Shown here piece by piece: positions 24,401 through 33,300 of a stretch of DNA of 45,750 nt. The stretch lies in the NCBI GenBank assembly GCA_937905985.1, contig CALCWC010000095.1, positions 1-45,750 of the forward strand, written 5' to 3'. The notes beneath the pieces are model-generated. The model saw only the letters and a list, made by a program, of their open reading frames with translations, was not told where the DNA came from and ran no database searches. The translations under genes were made by a program, and so were the position numbers. How positions within the stretch are numbered: position 1 is the first letter of the stretch; every line of letters begins with the position of its first letter. Source of the DNA: an uncultured Verrucomicrobiales bacterium. GTDB lineage: Bacteria; Verrucomicrobiota; Verrucomicrobiia; Verrucomicrobiales; Akkermansiaceae.

Positions 24401-26940
24401 TCGCGTTCGACATCGTCTTTGCGGAGGGACAGAAACGCTTCATGGACGTGATGAGCCCGTACGCGCGCCAGTTCACCGAGCAGATGGAGGTGCCGGACAT
24501 CGACCGCATCACGGGCATCCCGCCCACCGTCGCCATCGAGCAGAACAGGTCGCGCGGCGGCTGCAAGTCCACCGTGGGCACGGTGACGGAAATCTGGCAG
24601 CACCTGCGCCTGCTGTACGCCAAGCTGGGCCAGGCGCACTGCCCCAAATGCGGCGTGCCGGTGGGGCGGCGCTCCGCCGCGGAAATCGAGTACCTGGTGG
24701 AGCAGGAGATAGCGGCGCGCCCCGCCAGCCTGCTGATTGCCGCGCCCGTGGTGCGCAACCGCAAGGGCCACTACGCGGACCTGGCGCGCTGGGCCGCCAA
24801 GAAGAAATACCCCTACCTGCGGGCGGATGGCCGCCTAGTGACGCCGGATGCGTTCACGCCGCTGGACCGCTACTCCAACCACGATGTGGATATCGTGCTC
24901 GGTGAAATCTGCGTGAAGGGCAGCCGCATCACATTGAACGGCAACGCATGCGACCACGCCGCGCTCACGGATACCGTGAACCGTGCGCTGGAGCTGGGCG
25001 ACGGCTTCATCCGCCTCATCAAGGGCAAGAAGGACCAGCTCATCGGCACGCGCCTCACCTGTCCGCAATGCGGCGAAAGCTACGCGGACCCCGAGCCGTC
25101 CACGTTCTCGTTCAACTCGCCGCGCGGGTGGTGTCCGCACTGCATGGGCCACGGCCGCGTGGGCGCCGCACGCTTCAAGGACAAGGAGGACGACCGCCAG
25201 AGCATGCTGGAGGCCGAGCTCAACTACGACCGCGATGTGGAGCGCGCCGCCGCCAAGAGCGAGGAGGGCGACACCTGCCCGGTCTGCCGCGGCATGCGTC
25301 TCAACCCCTTCGCCCTCGGCGTCACGCTCTCCGGGTTCAACATCGCGCAAATCGGTGACATGTCGGCGGAGCGTGCGCTGCGCCACATCGGCGAATGGAA
25401 GTTCAAGGGACGCGATGCGGAAATCGCGCGCAACGTGGTGGCGGAGATTGTGCCGCGCCTGAAATTCCTGCAGCGCGTGGGGCTGGGCTACCTGTCGCTC
25501 ATGCGGCCGGCCACCACGCTGAGCGGCGGCGAGACCCAGCGCATCCGCCTCGCCGCACAGCTCGGCTCGGAGCTTCGCGGCGTGCTCTACGTGCTGGACG
25601 AGCCGACCATCGGCCTCCACCCGCAGGACAACTCGCGCCTGCTGGACACGCTTGCCGACCTGAAGCGCCGCGGCAACACCCTGCTGGTGGTGGAGCACGA
25701 CGAGGACACCATGCGCGCCGCCGACCACTTGATCGACCTGGGCCCCGGCGCGGGCATCCACGGCGGCGAGGTGGTGGCGCAGGGCACCTTCGCCCAGGTG
25801 GCGCGCAACAAGAAATCCGTGACGGGACAGGCCCTGCACGACCACCAGCCGCACCCGTTCTGCGGCAAGTGGCTGCCCGTGAAAGATGCGGAGTGGCTGG
25901 AGGTGGACGACTGCACGCTGCACAACCTACGCGGCGTGAACCTGCGCATCCCGCGTGCGCGCCTCACCGTGGTCACCGGTCCCAGCGGCGCCGGCAAGAC
26001 CTCGCTCGTCTCGGAAACGCTGGCACCCGCCGTGCGTGTGGCGCTCGGCGAGAAGATACCGCGCGCCGACCGCGCCTGGGGCGACACCCGCGGGCTCAAG
26101 TCCGTGCGCGCCATCTACGGCGTGGACCAATCGCCCATCGGCAAGACCCCGCGCTCCACGCCCGCCACCTACATCGGCATCTTCAACGAAATCCGCACCC
26201 TCTTCGCCCAAAGCGCGGACGCCCGCCGCATGGGATTCGACGCGGGGCGCTTCTCGTTCAACACCTCCGCGGGACACTGCCCCGACTGCAAGGGCATGGG
26301 CTACATCCGCCAGGAAATGGACTTCCTGCCGCCGTGCATCGTGCCGTGCGAGACTTGCCGCGGCAGCCGCTACAACTCACGCACGCTCCAGGTGCGCTAC
26401 AAGGGCAAGACCATTGCCGAGGTGCTGGACATGAACATGGAGGAGGCCGCGGAGTTTTTCGAGGGCCAGCCGCGCCTGGCGGACCCGCTGAAGCTGCTGT
26501 GCGAGACCGGGCTGGGCTACCTCACGCTCGGCCAGGCCAGCAACACGCTCTCCGGCGGAGAGGCCCAGCGCATCAAGCTGGTGGCCGAGCTTATCAAGGG
26601 ACGCCGCGCCGTCATTTCCGCCATCCGCCGCGGCAAGTCCCTCCCGCAGGATCTCTATGTGATTGAGGAGCCCACCATCGGCCTCCATCCGCACGATGTC
26701 CGCCGCTTGGTGCAAGTCCTCCGCAAGCTCGTGGAGATGGGCAACACCGTGGTGGTCATTGAGCACAACCTGGAGCTCATCTGCGAGGCCGACTACGTCA
26801 TCGACCTAGGCCCCGGCGCCGGCGAGAACGGCGGCACCATCATGGCGCAGGGAACGGTGAAGCAGCTCGCCAAATCCAAAACCGCCCCCACCGCGCCCTT
26901 CATCCGCCAAGAGCTGCAGCGCGGAAACCCGGTTGAATAG
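21415..26940 (+). CDS. uvrA: Tandem (double-length) excinuclease ABC subunit A
   Basis: A 1841-residue protein made of two complete UvrA copies, about residues 1-955 and 958-1841. UvrA is the damage-sensing ATPase of nucleotide excision repair, working with UvrB; bacterial UvrA is usually about 940 residues and dimeric. Four ATPase sites are visible: P-loops GPSGSGKT (36), GVSGSGKS (629), GLSGSGKS (987) and GPSGAGKT (1522), each with an LSGGE signature. Walker B segments are VLDEPTVGLH, ILDEPGTGLH, VLDEPTIGLH and VIEEPTIGLH, the last with Glu1751 for the usual Asp. In copy one the CPxCG of the UvrB-binding region and one CxxC of the first zinc module are lost; copy two keeps both. Chlamydiae also have a double UvrA. 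The ATG at 21415 is preferred because it follows a TAGAAT box. Confidence 0.95.
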   Translation: MKRKGDKAIHIRGAREHNLQGVDVDIPLGGITVVTGPSGSGKTSLAMSTLYAEGQRRYVETFSPYVRQFMDRMDRPLVDAVENVPPAIALGQRNSVKNSRSTVGTMTGMNEYLKLIFSRIAVGRDAEGRVVKPATPQGVADELLAAHAGEDAVVAFAVQPVGTHAEMCRALEAQGYLRALCGGEVVRLSESDETALGKETWLVVQDRIRLVAESRVRLMEALETAMHLGQDAAFVSLRGKDGAWQEPREYRCDWYPLPEPRPGLFSGNSPLGACPACKGYGRAIAYDYDKGIVPELSIKDGALKMISSATLSACYRDFVRVNKKEKAVRMDVPWNKLMQKERDFVLYGNCGDLDPWEAYDAGRWYGYKGIFDDMEKHAHKMTVRIFLAYYRVYRVCPECHGGRLRPEALAFTIGGLSVPQVQALPMEELLPWLDEHVLPAAEQDRSLSQAARELRSRVAYLCDVGLGYIASNRLTRSLSGGEIERVSLTACLGAALTETLFVLDEPTVGLHLRDTARLIAAMRRLSHRGNTLVVVEHEEAVMRAADHLVDMGPSSGSGGGRLMYSGSPQGILKHGESLTGLYLSGKREVPIPARRRKGKGRIRISGANCHNLKNFSVDIPLGVYNCLTGVSGSGKSSLACQVLYGSVHPESLDDEEEVKSISGLDKVREVVLVDQSPIMRTPRSTPAVYIGIFNDMRTLLCDEPAAKARGLKPGYFSFNCEGGRCPRCSGLGVEKVEMQFLSDIFVPCALCHGTRYTPEALSITHHGLSIADMLALDVHSALRFFTEHGSARARRIAQRLLLLEDVGLGHLTLGQPLNTLSGGENQRLKLAQILTETEGASAEARGGRLLILDEPGTGLHFRDIEVLLRVFKNLVDQGNTLLVIEHNMELVKCADHVIDLGPEGGTGGGHIVAQGTPEEVAACPHGYTARYLAAALHHDVDELPSAAAEDFDPGVPEGVIALRGARHHQLKNIDVDIPRDEMTVVTGLSGSGKSTLAFDIVFAEGQKRFMDVMSPYARQFTEQMEVPDIDRITGIPPTVAIEQNRSRGGCKSTVGTVTEIWQHLRLLYAKLGQAHCPKCGVPVGRRSAAEIEYLVEQEIAARPASLLIAAPVVRNRKGHYADLARWAAKKKYPYLRADGRLVTPDAFTPLDRYSNHDVDIVLGEICVKGSRITLNGNACDHAALTDTVNRALELGDGFIRLIKGKKDQLIGTRLTCPQCGESYADPEPSTFSFNSPRGWCPHCMGHGRVGAARFKDKEDDRQSMLEAELNYDRDVERAAAKSEEGDTCPVCRGMRLNPFALGVTLSGFNIAQIGDMSAERALRHIGEWKFKGRDAEIARNVVAEIVPRLKFLQRVGLGYLSLMRPATTLSGGETQRIRLAAQLGSELRGVLYVLDEPTIGLHPQDNSRLLDTLADLKRRGNTLLVVEHDEDTMRAADHLIDLGPGAGIHGGEVVAQGTFAQVARNKKSVTGQALHDHQPHPFCGKWLPVKDAEWLEVDDCTLHNLRGVNLRIPRARLTVVTGPSGAGKTSLVSETLAPAVRVALGEKIPRADRAWGDTRGLKSVRAIYGVDQSPIGKTPRSTPATYIGIFNEIRTLFAQSADARRMGFDAGRFSFNTSAGHCPDCKGMGYIRQEMDFLPPCIVPCETCRGSRYNSRTLQVRYKGKTIAEVLDMNMEEAAEFFEGQPRLADPLKLLCETGLGYLTLGQASNTLSGGEAQRIKLVAELIKGRRAVISAIRRGKSLPQDLYVIEEPTIGLHPHDVRRLVQVLRKLVEMGNTVVVIEHNLELICEADYVIDLGPGAGENGGTIMAQGTVKQLAKSKTAPTAPFIRQELQRGNPVE

Positions 26941-26968
26941 AGGTAGCGTCAGAGGTACTTGGCCATCA

Positions 26969-29900
26969 TCACTTCCGGCGGCGGCGGGCGGCAAGAGCCG
27001 CCAGCGCCAGCAGGCTGAGCGTGCTTGTGGCGGGTTCCGGAACCTGCATCAGGTAGACGGTGCCCACGTTGTCACCCTGACCGCCGAGGTTCTCACCGGT
27101 GTAGAACACAAAGTATTTCTTCTCGCCGAAAGTGAACAGGTCGTTGTCAAACACCTCGGAGGCATCCACCCAATCGCGCATGACCCTGATTTCGCTGTAG
27201 GAGGTATCACCGATGCTGAAGCTGTCCACCCCGCTGAACAGGTCGTACGCCTGCATGAATTCCAAGCCCTCCACCGCTTCCATATCGTCATCGGAGAGGG
27301 TCACGCTGCCCGGGCTCAAGGTTACGGCGCTGCCCATCTGCAGGCCGCCGCCCCGCCCGGCGGCAGAGACATCCAGCGTGGAGCCTTCCTCCATCACCAG
27401 GTCGGCGTTCAGCCTGGCACCTGCGGCGGCGGTGAGGGTGTACCCATAACTGATGGTGAGCGTGCCCTCGCTGGCCTCTTCCACCTTTTCACCGGTGTAC
27501 ACGCCAATGGTGGCACCGTTGCCGATGGTGACATCCGCCACGCTCAAGCTGGCGGCTTCTGATATACCCATGATGGTGAGCGCCCCTTTTTCCACATTCA
27601 GCTCGCCTTTAATCTCAACCTCGGAGCCGTGGGTTACACTTATGCGCGAGCTGCCTTCACCCTTGACATCCACGCTGCCACGGATGAGCACACTGGCGCC
27701 TGAGGATACGTTGAGGGCGCTTCCGATGAAGGAGTTGAAGGAGATGTCTTCATTGGAGCTTTGGAGATAGACCGCATTCGTGCTGCTGATGTCTTTTGCC
27801 GTAATGCCGGCTCCCAGCAGGTGGACGCTGTAGTCATCTCCTGCGGTGCCGTCCTCTTTCCACATGCCTGCCCCTGTGGATAAGATGCTGCCTTTGACGA
27901 ACAGGTCTCCCGCCGCAGATGCCTTGAGGGGGCCTCCGGTGAAGGTGTTGAAGGTGATATCCCCATCGGTGGCCCGGAGATAGGCCGCGTTTGCGCTGCC
28001 GATGTCTTTGGCTGCAATGCTCGCACCCACCAGGCGGATGGTATAGTTGCCGCCTGCGGTGCCGTCCTCTTTCCACATGCCTTCTCCGGTGGATACGATG
28101 CTGCCCCCTATGGTCACATCTCCGCCCGCGGATACGTTAAGGGAACCCCCGGTGAAAGAGCGGGTGGGATAATCGGTGAATGTGCCGATGTCCACATAGC
28201 CGGTGCTTGCAATGTTGGCATCGTTACCGATGGCAGCCAGTCCGCCGCCGATGGTGACTTTCGAGCCCGCCAGCCGCACATGCTCGCCCGCGATGAGGTC
28301 CCCGCCGACGATAATCTCCGGCTGCCCGGCATTGAATCCGCCCACTTCCACGTGCCCGCTTGTGTCGATACCCATGATGGTTACGTTCTCGCTTGCCCGG
28401 AAATTGGCATTCCCGCCGCTCAGGGAGGTGAGGTAGATGGCTTGTGCATCAATGGTGGCATCGCCTTCCACAATGCCAGCATTGACGCCGCCGGTGGGGG
28501 CGGTGGCATTGAGGGCGCCCACCACCTTGCAGAGGATATCCACATCCCATTCCTCACCCTTGCACCCGGTATAGGTGATGTCCCAATGGCCGTTGAGGGT
28601 GTGTGTTCCTTCCGCGTACGCGGGTTTTTCACCAAGGGTGATCTTTCCGGCGGAGGACAGCGCGAACGGTGTATCGGTTCCGAATTTGTTGGTGCCCGGC
28701 TCTGCATCCGAGTAGTAGTATAAACTATTGCCTGTGTAATATTTGGCAGGATCGTCGGTGTGGGGCAGCGCCGCGAAATAGATGCCGGCCGGTGCGGTGA
28801 TCTCAACTGTGCTGCCTTGGGCTTCAACAAGGAGCCCCTCGATGGCAACGTAGCCGGACGCAACATGAATGAGGAAGGAGCATGGATCGGGCTGGTCGGC
28901 CACCACGGCGTTGCGGATGGTGGTATACTGGAGGTAATCGCCCTCAACGACAAGCTCATAGGACTCGGCGTTCACCGTTTGGAACACATATTCCGGTTGA
29001 AGGCAGTTCGTGTTCGTATGCAAATTATAGAGTAGAAACACCTGGGCGTCATGTTCACCGTATGGAACGGGGGTTCCATAGTAATCCGACTCGACCCTCA
29101 CCACCTCTTTCCTGTGTTGACCATCGGTACTTGTGAACATTACTCCTCCAAAAGAATAAGCCAGCCCCCGGGTGGTAGTACTATGGGGTGGCGAGATGTA
29201 ATGGGAGGCGATGAGCTGCGCGCCCGGCGTGATGTCGCTCAATACCAGGCTCTTGCCATCGGCAGTCACCGATAGGATGCCGGTGGCAACGGTTTCATTC
29301 TTGGCGTTCCGGATGGAATAAAGCGAGGCCGCGTCTGAGAAGCGCGGGTCTTGCTCGGCCAGGTGGGCAATGTAGGAGGTTGAGGCGGGTGTCATCTCGA
29401 TGCCGTTTTCATCATAGATGAGCGTAATGGTTTTGCCTTTGAAAGCCCCCCAGTCCGTCACCGTTTCTCCCATGAGGTGAAGCGGCTCCATCAACAGTTC
29501 ATCGAGGTTGAGTTCGTTTGTGAGGGAAATCATCGGCACCGGCTCTTCGGCCTGGGAGCCCACTATGTGGAAGGTGAGCTTCTGCATGTCGCTCATGTAC
29601 TTGGCGGAAATCCCGGTGCCGTAGATGTCGATGGAATTGTCGAACACCCGCCACGGTTGCTGTTCACTGATAGACGAATATCCCCCGTGTACACCGGAGT
29701 TGATTACAATGGGCGCCGTGTTGGAGTATTCGTCCCCGTTGATTTTCCCGGTGAAGCCGCTGCCCACCAGATGCACGGCGTTGTTCGAGGTAACGTAGCT
29801 CTCCGGCACTCTGCTTTCATCGCGTGCCATAATCCAGCAATATCCGCCGTACACGCCGTCATAATACTCGGGGTCTATCCCTCGTTCAGCGTAGCGTTGG

Positions 29901-30340
29901 AGCCAATAATCGGATTGCGCTCCGATATTTCCACCGGTGACAATGACAATATTGTTGGAGACTATTTCGCAACCCCAGCCGCCTTCCAGCTCAGCCACAT
30001 TTCCTCCGGACATATAGACGATGTTGCCGAATGCATTCTTGTCACTCTGCCCCCCCGTTAGGGTCATCACGTTGCCGCCGCTTATTTCGGCCGTGCAGTT
30101 GGTGCAGTTATTAGGAGAAAAGCCGCCGCCAACCAAGGACAGGTAGTCATATCCCCCGCTTTCCTCTGCATAGACCGTTGCTTCGCCTCCTTGGCAGGTA
30201 TACTTATCTTCAAGTCCAAAATATTCGTCGGGCAAGTTCGATCGATCTGACGAGCTTCCGGTAACGTTGGTGTTGGCTCCGGCCACACCGCAGCCCAAGA
30301 GGGCGGCGGCCAGCAAGCTGAGAAAGTGCGTTCTCTTCAT
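26969..30340 (-). CDS. PEP-CTERM surface protein with autotransporter-like beta-helix repeats
   Basis: A 1123-residue exported protein. It starts with a signal peptide (MKRTHFLSLLAAALLGCGVAGA) and ends with a PEP-CTERM sorting signal: VPEPAT (1100-1105), a hydrophobic helix, then ARRRRK. Exosortases are known to process such tails. The first part (about 80-240) has Gly-rich NIVxMSGGNV-type repeats. Residues 600-1000 are Gly/Ser/Thr/Val-rich, typical of a right-handed beta-helix, and contain two near-identical 71-residue units (729-799 and 800-870). There is no C-terminal beta-barrel, so it is not a classical autotransporter. It begins 27 bases after the stop of the giant adhesin gene, so they share a transcript. 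Surface display or anchoring together with the adhesin is inferred. No exosortase gene is in the window. Confidence 0.85.
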   Translation of the reverse strand: MKRTHFLSLLAAALLGCGVAGANTNVTGSSSDRSNLPDEYFGLEDKYTCQGGEATVYAEESGGYDYLSLVGGGFSPNNCTNCTAEISGGNVMTLTGGQSDKNAFGNIVYMSGGNVAELEGGWGCEIVSNNIVIVTGGNIGAQSDYWLQRYAERGIDPEYYDGVYGGYCWIMARDESRVPESYVTSNNAVHLVGSGFTGKINGDEYSNTAPIVINSGVHGGYSSISEQQPWRVFDNSIDIYGTGISAKYMSDMQKLTFHIVGSQAEEPVPMISLTNELNLDELLMEPLHLMGETVTDWGAFKGKTITLIYDENGIEMTPASTSYIAHLAEQDPRFSDAASLYSIRNAKNETVATGILSVTADGKSLVLSDITPGAQLIASHYISPPHSTTTRGLAYSFGGVMFTSTDGQHRKEVVRVESDYYGTPVPYGEHDAQVFLLYNLHTNTNCLQPEYVFQTVNAESYELVVEGDYLQYTTIRNAVVADQPDPCSFLIHVASGYVAIEGLLVEAQGSTVEITAPAGIYFAALPHTDDPAKYYTGNSLYYYSDAEPGTNKFGTDTPFALSSAGKITLGEKPAYAEGTHTLNGHWDITYTGCKGEEWDVDILCKVVGALNATAPTGGVNAGIVEGDATIDAQAIYLTSLSGGNANFRASENVTIMGIDTSGHVEVGGFNAGQPEIIVGGDLIAGEHVRLAGSKVTIGGGLAAIGNDANIASTGYVDIGTFTDYPTRSFTGGSLNVSAGGDVTIGGSIVSTGEGMWKEDGTAGGNYTIRLVGASIAAKDIGSANAAYLRATDGDITFNTFTGGPLKASAAGDLFVKGSILSTGAGMWKEDGTAGDDYSVHLLGAGITAKDISSTNAVYLQSSNEDISFNSFIGSALNVSSGASVLIRGSVDVKGEGSSRISVTHGSEVEIKGELNVEKGALTIMGISEAASLSVADVTIGNGATIGVYTGEKVEEASEGTLTISYGYTLTAAAGARLNADLVMEEGSTLDVSAAGRGGGLQMGSAVTLSPGSVTLSDDDMEAVEGLEFMQAYDLFSGVDSFSIGDTSYSEIRVMRDWVDASEVFDNDLFTFGEKKYFVFYTGENLGGQGDNVGTVYLMQVPEPATSTLSLLALAALAARRRRK
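27731..28156 (-). repeat. Two tandem 213-base repeats inside the PEP-CTERM gene
   Basis: Units 27944-28156 and 27731-27943 encode 71-residue repeats (F-TGGxLxxSAxGDxxxxGSI, GMWKEDGTAG, then AKDIxSxNAxYL). The block GMWKEDGTAG is identical in both. A third, truncated unit (FIGSALNVSSGASVLIRGSV) follows to about 27660. The pattern suggests recent in-frame duplication. Confidence 0.85.
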
Positions 30341-30367
30341 AATGTTGCTGTATTGATGGCGGGTTGG

Positions 30368-33300
30368 TTACTTGTTGGTGATGAGGTTGGCATACTGCTC
30401 GCGGGAGACGGTGTTGCCGTCCTTGTCTGTAAAGTGGAGCGGCGGAACGGTGGGGGAATCGTCCCTCCCGTTCGCATTGTCGCGCATCTTTCGGGCATCG
30501 TCCGTGCTCTTGTCGGCATAGGTGTCGCTCGTTTCAAAGAGCCAAACCAGGCTTTCGCGCAAATCCGCCTCCAGGGAACTGATGACAACATCCCACACAG
30601 CCGCGTAGTTGTCTTTCCATACATCCATGAAGGAATAGTCGGAAAGCAGGCGGACATCCGAGCTGCGGGTGATGTCGCCCGAGCCGTAGAATTCAAGGGC
30701 AGCGGCGCTGATAAGGCCATCCAGCAGCAATTCATCGGCTATGGCCCTGATTTTAATTCTGGCGGAGCTGCCTGCGGCTTCCACATCATGCACGGTGATA
30801 CTGTCGCTGCCGGGCATGGTCTCCAAGGCCGCGGCAAAGGATTTTCTAGAAGTGCCGCTCAGGTCATTGGTGTTGGCCTGCAGGAAAACCCCTGCGTTGG
30901 AACTGTCTGCGGTGATGTTCGGGCAAACGACACCCAGCCCCGTGATGCCGTTCCGGCCGTTGAGAAGCAGCTCGTCCCCTCCCGTTGCAGCTGCCAGGAA
31001 AATGGAATTGCCCACCAGGTTGGCGAACGTGTCGAACGCGACCGCGCCCGCAATGATGTTGCCGATGGCGCTGATGTCTGCAGTGCCATTGACGACGACA
31101 CCGTTGAGCGTGACATTTCCTGTACCGTCGATGGCCAGGGCGTCACAGATATTGCAGAGCGCGGCGGGGTCGTAGAAGGAGAGAGCCAGGTTGCCGGTGC
31201 TGTTGATTTGGATGGTTTTGTCTTCTGCACTGTCGATACCCGCGAGGCGGAGGTCGGCATCGCCGCCCACGCTGATGTCCGGGGCGGAATTGAGGGTCAG
31301 CAGCTCCGGTGCCAATACGGTGTAGGAGCTTTCGCCGCTGAATTCCAGGGTGCCGTTGAAGTATCCGGCTTCCGTGAACTCCAGGACGTTTTGGCCCGAA
31401 CCGGCATCGATTTGGTGGAACGCGGCGGATTCAGTCCTGGTGAGACCAACCAGCACGAGCCTGCCGCAGTAGTCGATTTCCACATTGCCGCTGCCGGGGA
31501 GGGCGTTCGTGTCGTTTTCCACCACGAACCAGAATGGATAGGCTGTGTTGAGCGCGCTGTACTTGAGGTCGCTGGAGCTGCCGCCGTGCCAGTGCAAACC
31601 GCCTGTTTCCCGGGTGGCACCAGAGGTCTGGAAGCCCAGCCCGGTGTTGAGGTTGCCGTACCAGTCGATGCGACGTCCGATGATATTGGCTTTCTTTTTG
31701 TCCGTGCCTACGGGTAGCAGCCTGCCTTCCCGAGTGTCCACGGATACATGTTTGCCATAGAGGGAGTCGACCTTGACGTCACCGTTTGCCTTGAGGTAGA
31801 TATCACCGGCGGAGCCGATGGTGTAGGTGGAGCTGCCCTTGATGCCGAAGTAGTTGTCTGCGGAGCCGATTCCTGCCGAGGCAAAGAGGGTGATGGTCCC
31901 ACCGTCACTCTCCAGGGTACCGGTGATGCTGCCCTGGGTGGAGAGATACAGGTTCTGGGCCGTGATGTTGCCCTTGCCGAGGTCGAATCCCCCCTGGCAG
32001 GCCAGGCGGACGGTGTTGCCCGATGCGTTGATCACAGGCGCTTCCACACCGATGTAGGTGGAGACCAGGACGCGGGTCACCCCACCGGGATATTTTTCGA
32101 TATCCTGAGGCGCGGCCTGCTGCAGGAAGAACATGTCCAGCTCGCTAAAACTACCCTTCGTAACATCGACGTAGTCCAGGGCGATGGTGTACTCGCCCGA
32201 TGTTGCGTCCAGTATCCGGGAACCTGCCTTCGTCTTTCCCTGTTCGGCCAGGAAGGCGGTCGCCCAATCCGAGTAGATGTACTTCCCATCCTGGTCCTTC
32301 CCGATGGGGCTGATGGTAAAGTAGAACACATTGCTGCCGATGAAGCCCCCCTTCTTCGGATCCGGGGCGGTGTTGGTTGTGAGGGTGATGCCCGTGGCGG
32401 CACGGACGGTCGTCTCAATGAGATCGGCGCTTTGCTCGCCGAAGGTGGTTGCAACCTTCGCGTTCACCTGATTGAGAAGTGAGGAGGCCGTCAGATACCC
32501 GCTCGTGGCATTGGCGAGTGTCTGGAGCACTTCACTCCGTTTGGATTTATAGCTGCTGTGCGGGTTTTGCCCCTTGAATTGCGCGGTGATGGCTGCGCAC
32601 ATCTCATCACTATACACCGGGCCGATGTCATTGCCGGCGGCATCATACCTTCTCGGGCTGATGAACAGGCCTTTGTTGTCCCCGGACTGAACCTGGTTGA
32701 TATACGTTGTGCCGGTTTTGTCCTTTTGCCAGTACATCCGGTAGAGGACTTCGTTGAACTGCCCGTACTTCACGGTTTCCCTGGTGCCGTGCAGGTTGCG
32801 GATGTCTGTTGTGAGACCCTCGATCAGTTTGTTGTAGTACGCATCCGCCAGAGACTCCAGCTTGCCGGGATTGTCTGCCAGGTATCTCAGGGCTTCCGTC
32901 TCTCCCGCGAATTCTGTTTTCCCGACAGCCTCCGTGCCGCTGAGCGAATAAACAAGCCCTCCCAGATGGACGGCCTTTCCGTTGTAGTAGAGGTCGTGGA
33001 AGGTTGTCCTCAGCTCTTTGCGGGCGTCCGCCTCGTCCGGCAGGACAAAGGTGGTGCCATCCGCCGCGCGGTGGGTGTAGTTGCCGTCCTTGTCCTTTTC
33101 ATAGTATAGCTGCTCATAGTGTAGGAGCTTGGCGTAGTACTCGTCCGCAAGGTTGTTCATAGTCGCCTCTGCCTGGCTCTTGAGGCTCAGGGACGTGGAG
33201 CCGGGTTCGGCGGTAAATCCGCTCATATTGACACTTCTGGCGGAGGTGATGCCCTTTTCCGCATGCAGGTTCACCCCGGCCCGGCGGCTTTCCACATAGT

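Noticed and set aside
21415..26940. Two separate uvrA genes or an assembly duplication
   Set aside because: The frame is continuous and the two halves are clearly diverged, so it is a genuine fusion and not a repeated copy.
27731..28156. Repeats in the PEP-CTERM gene as an insertion or mobile element
   Set aside because: The period is exactly 71 codons and in frame, with no inverted ends or transposase; it is a protein repeat.
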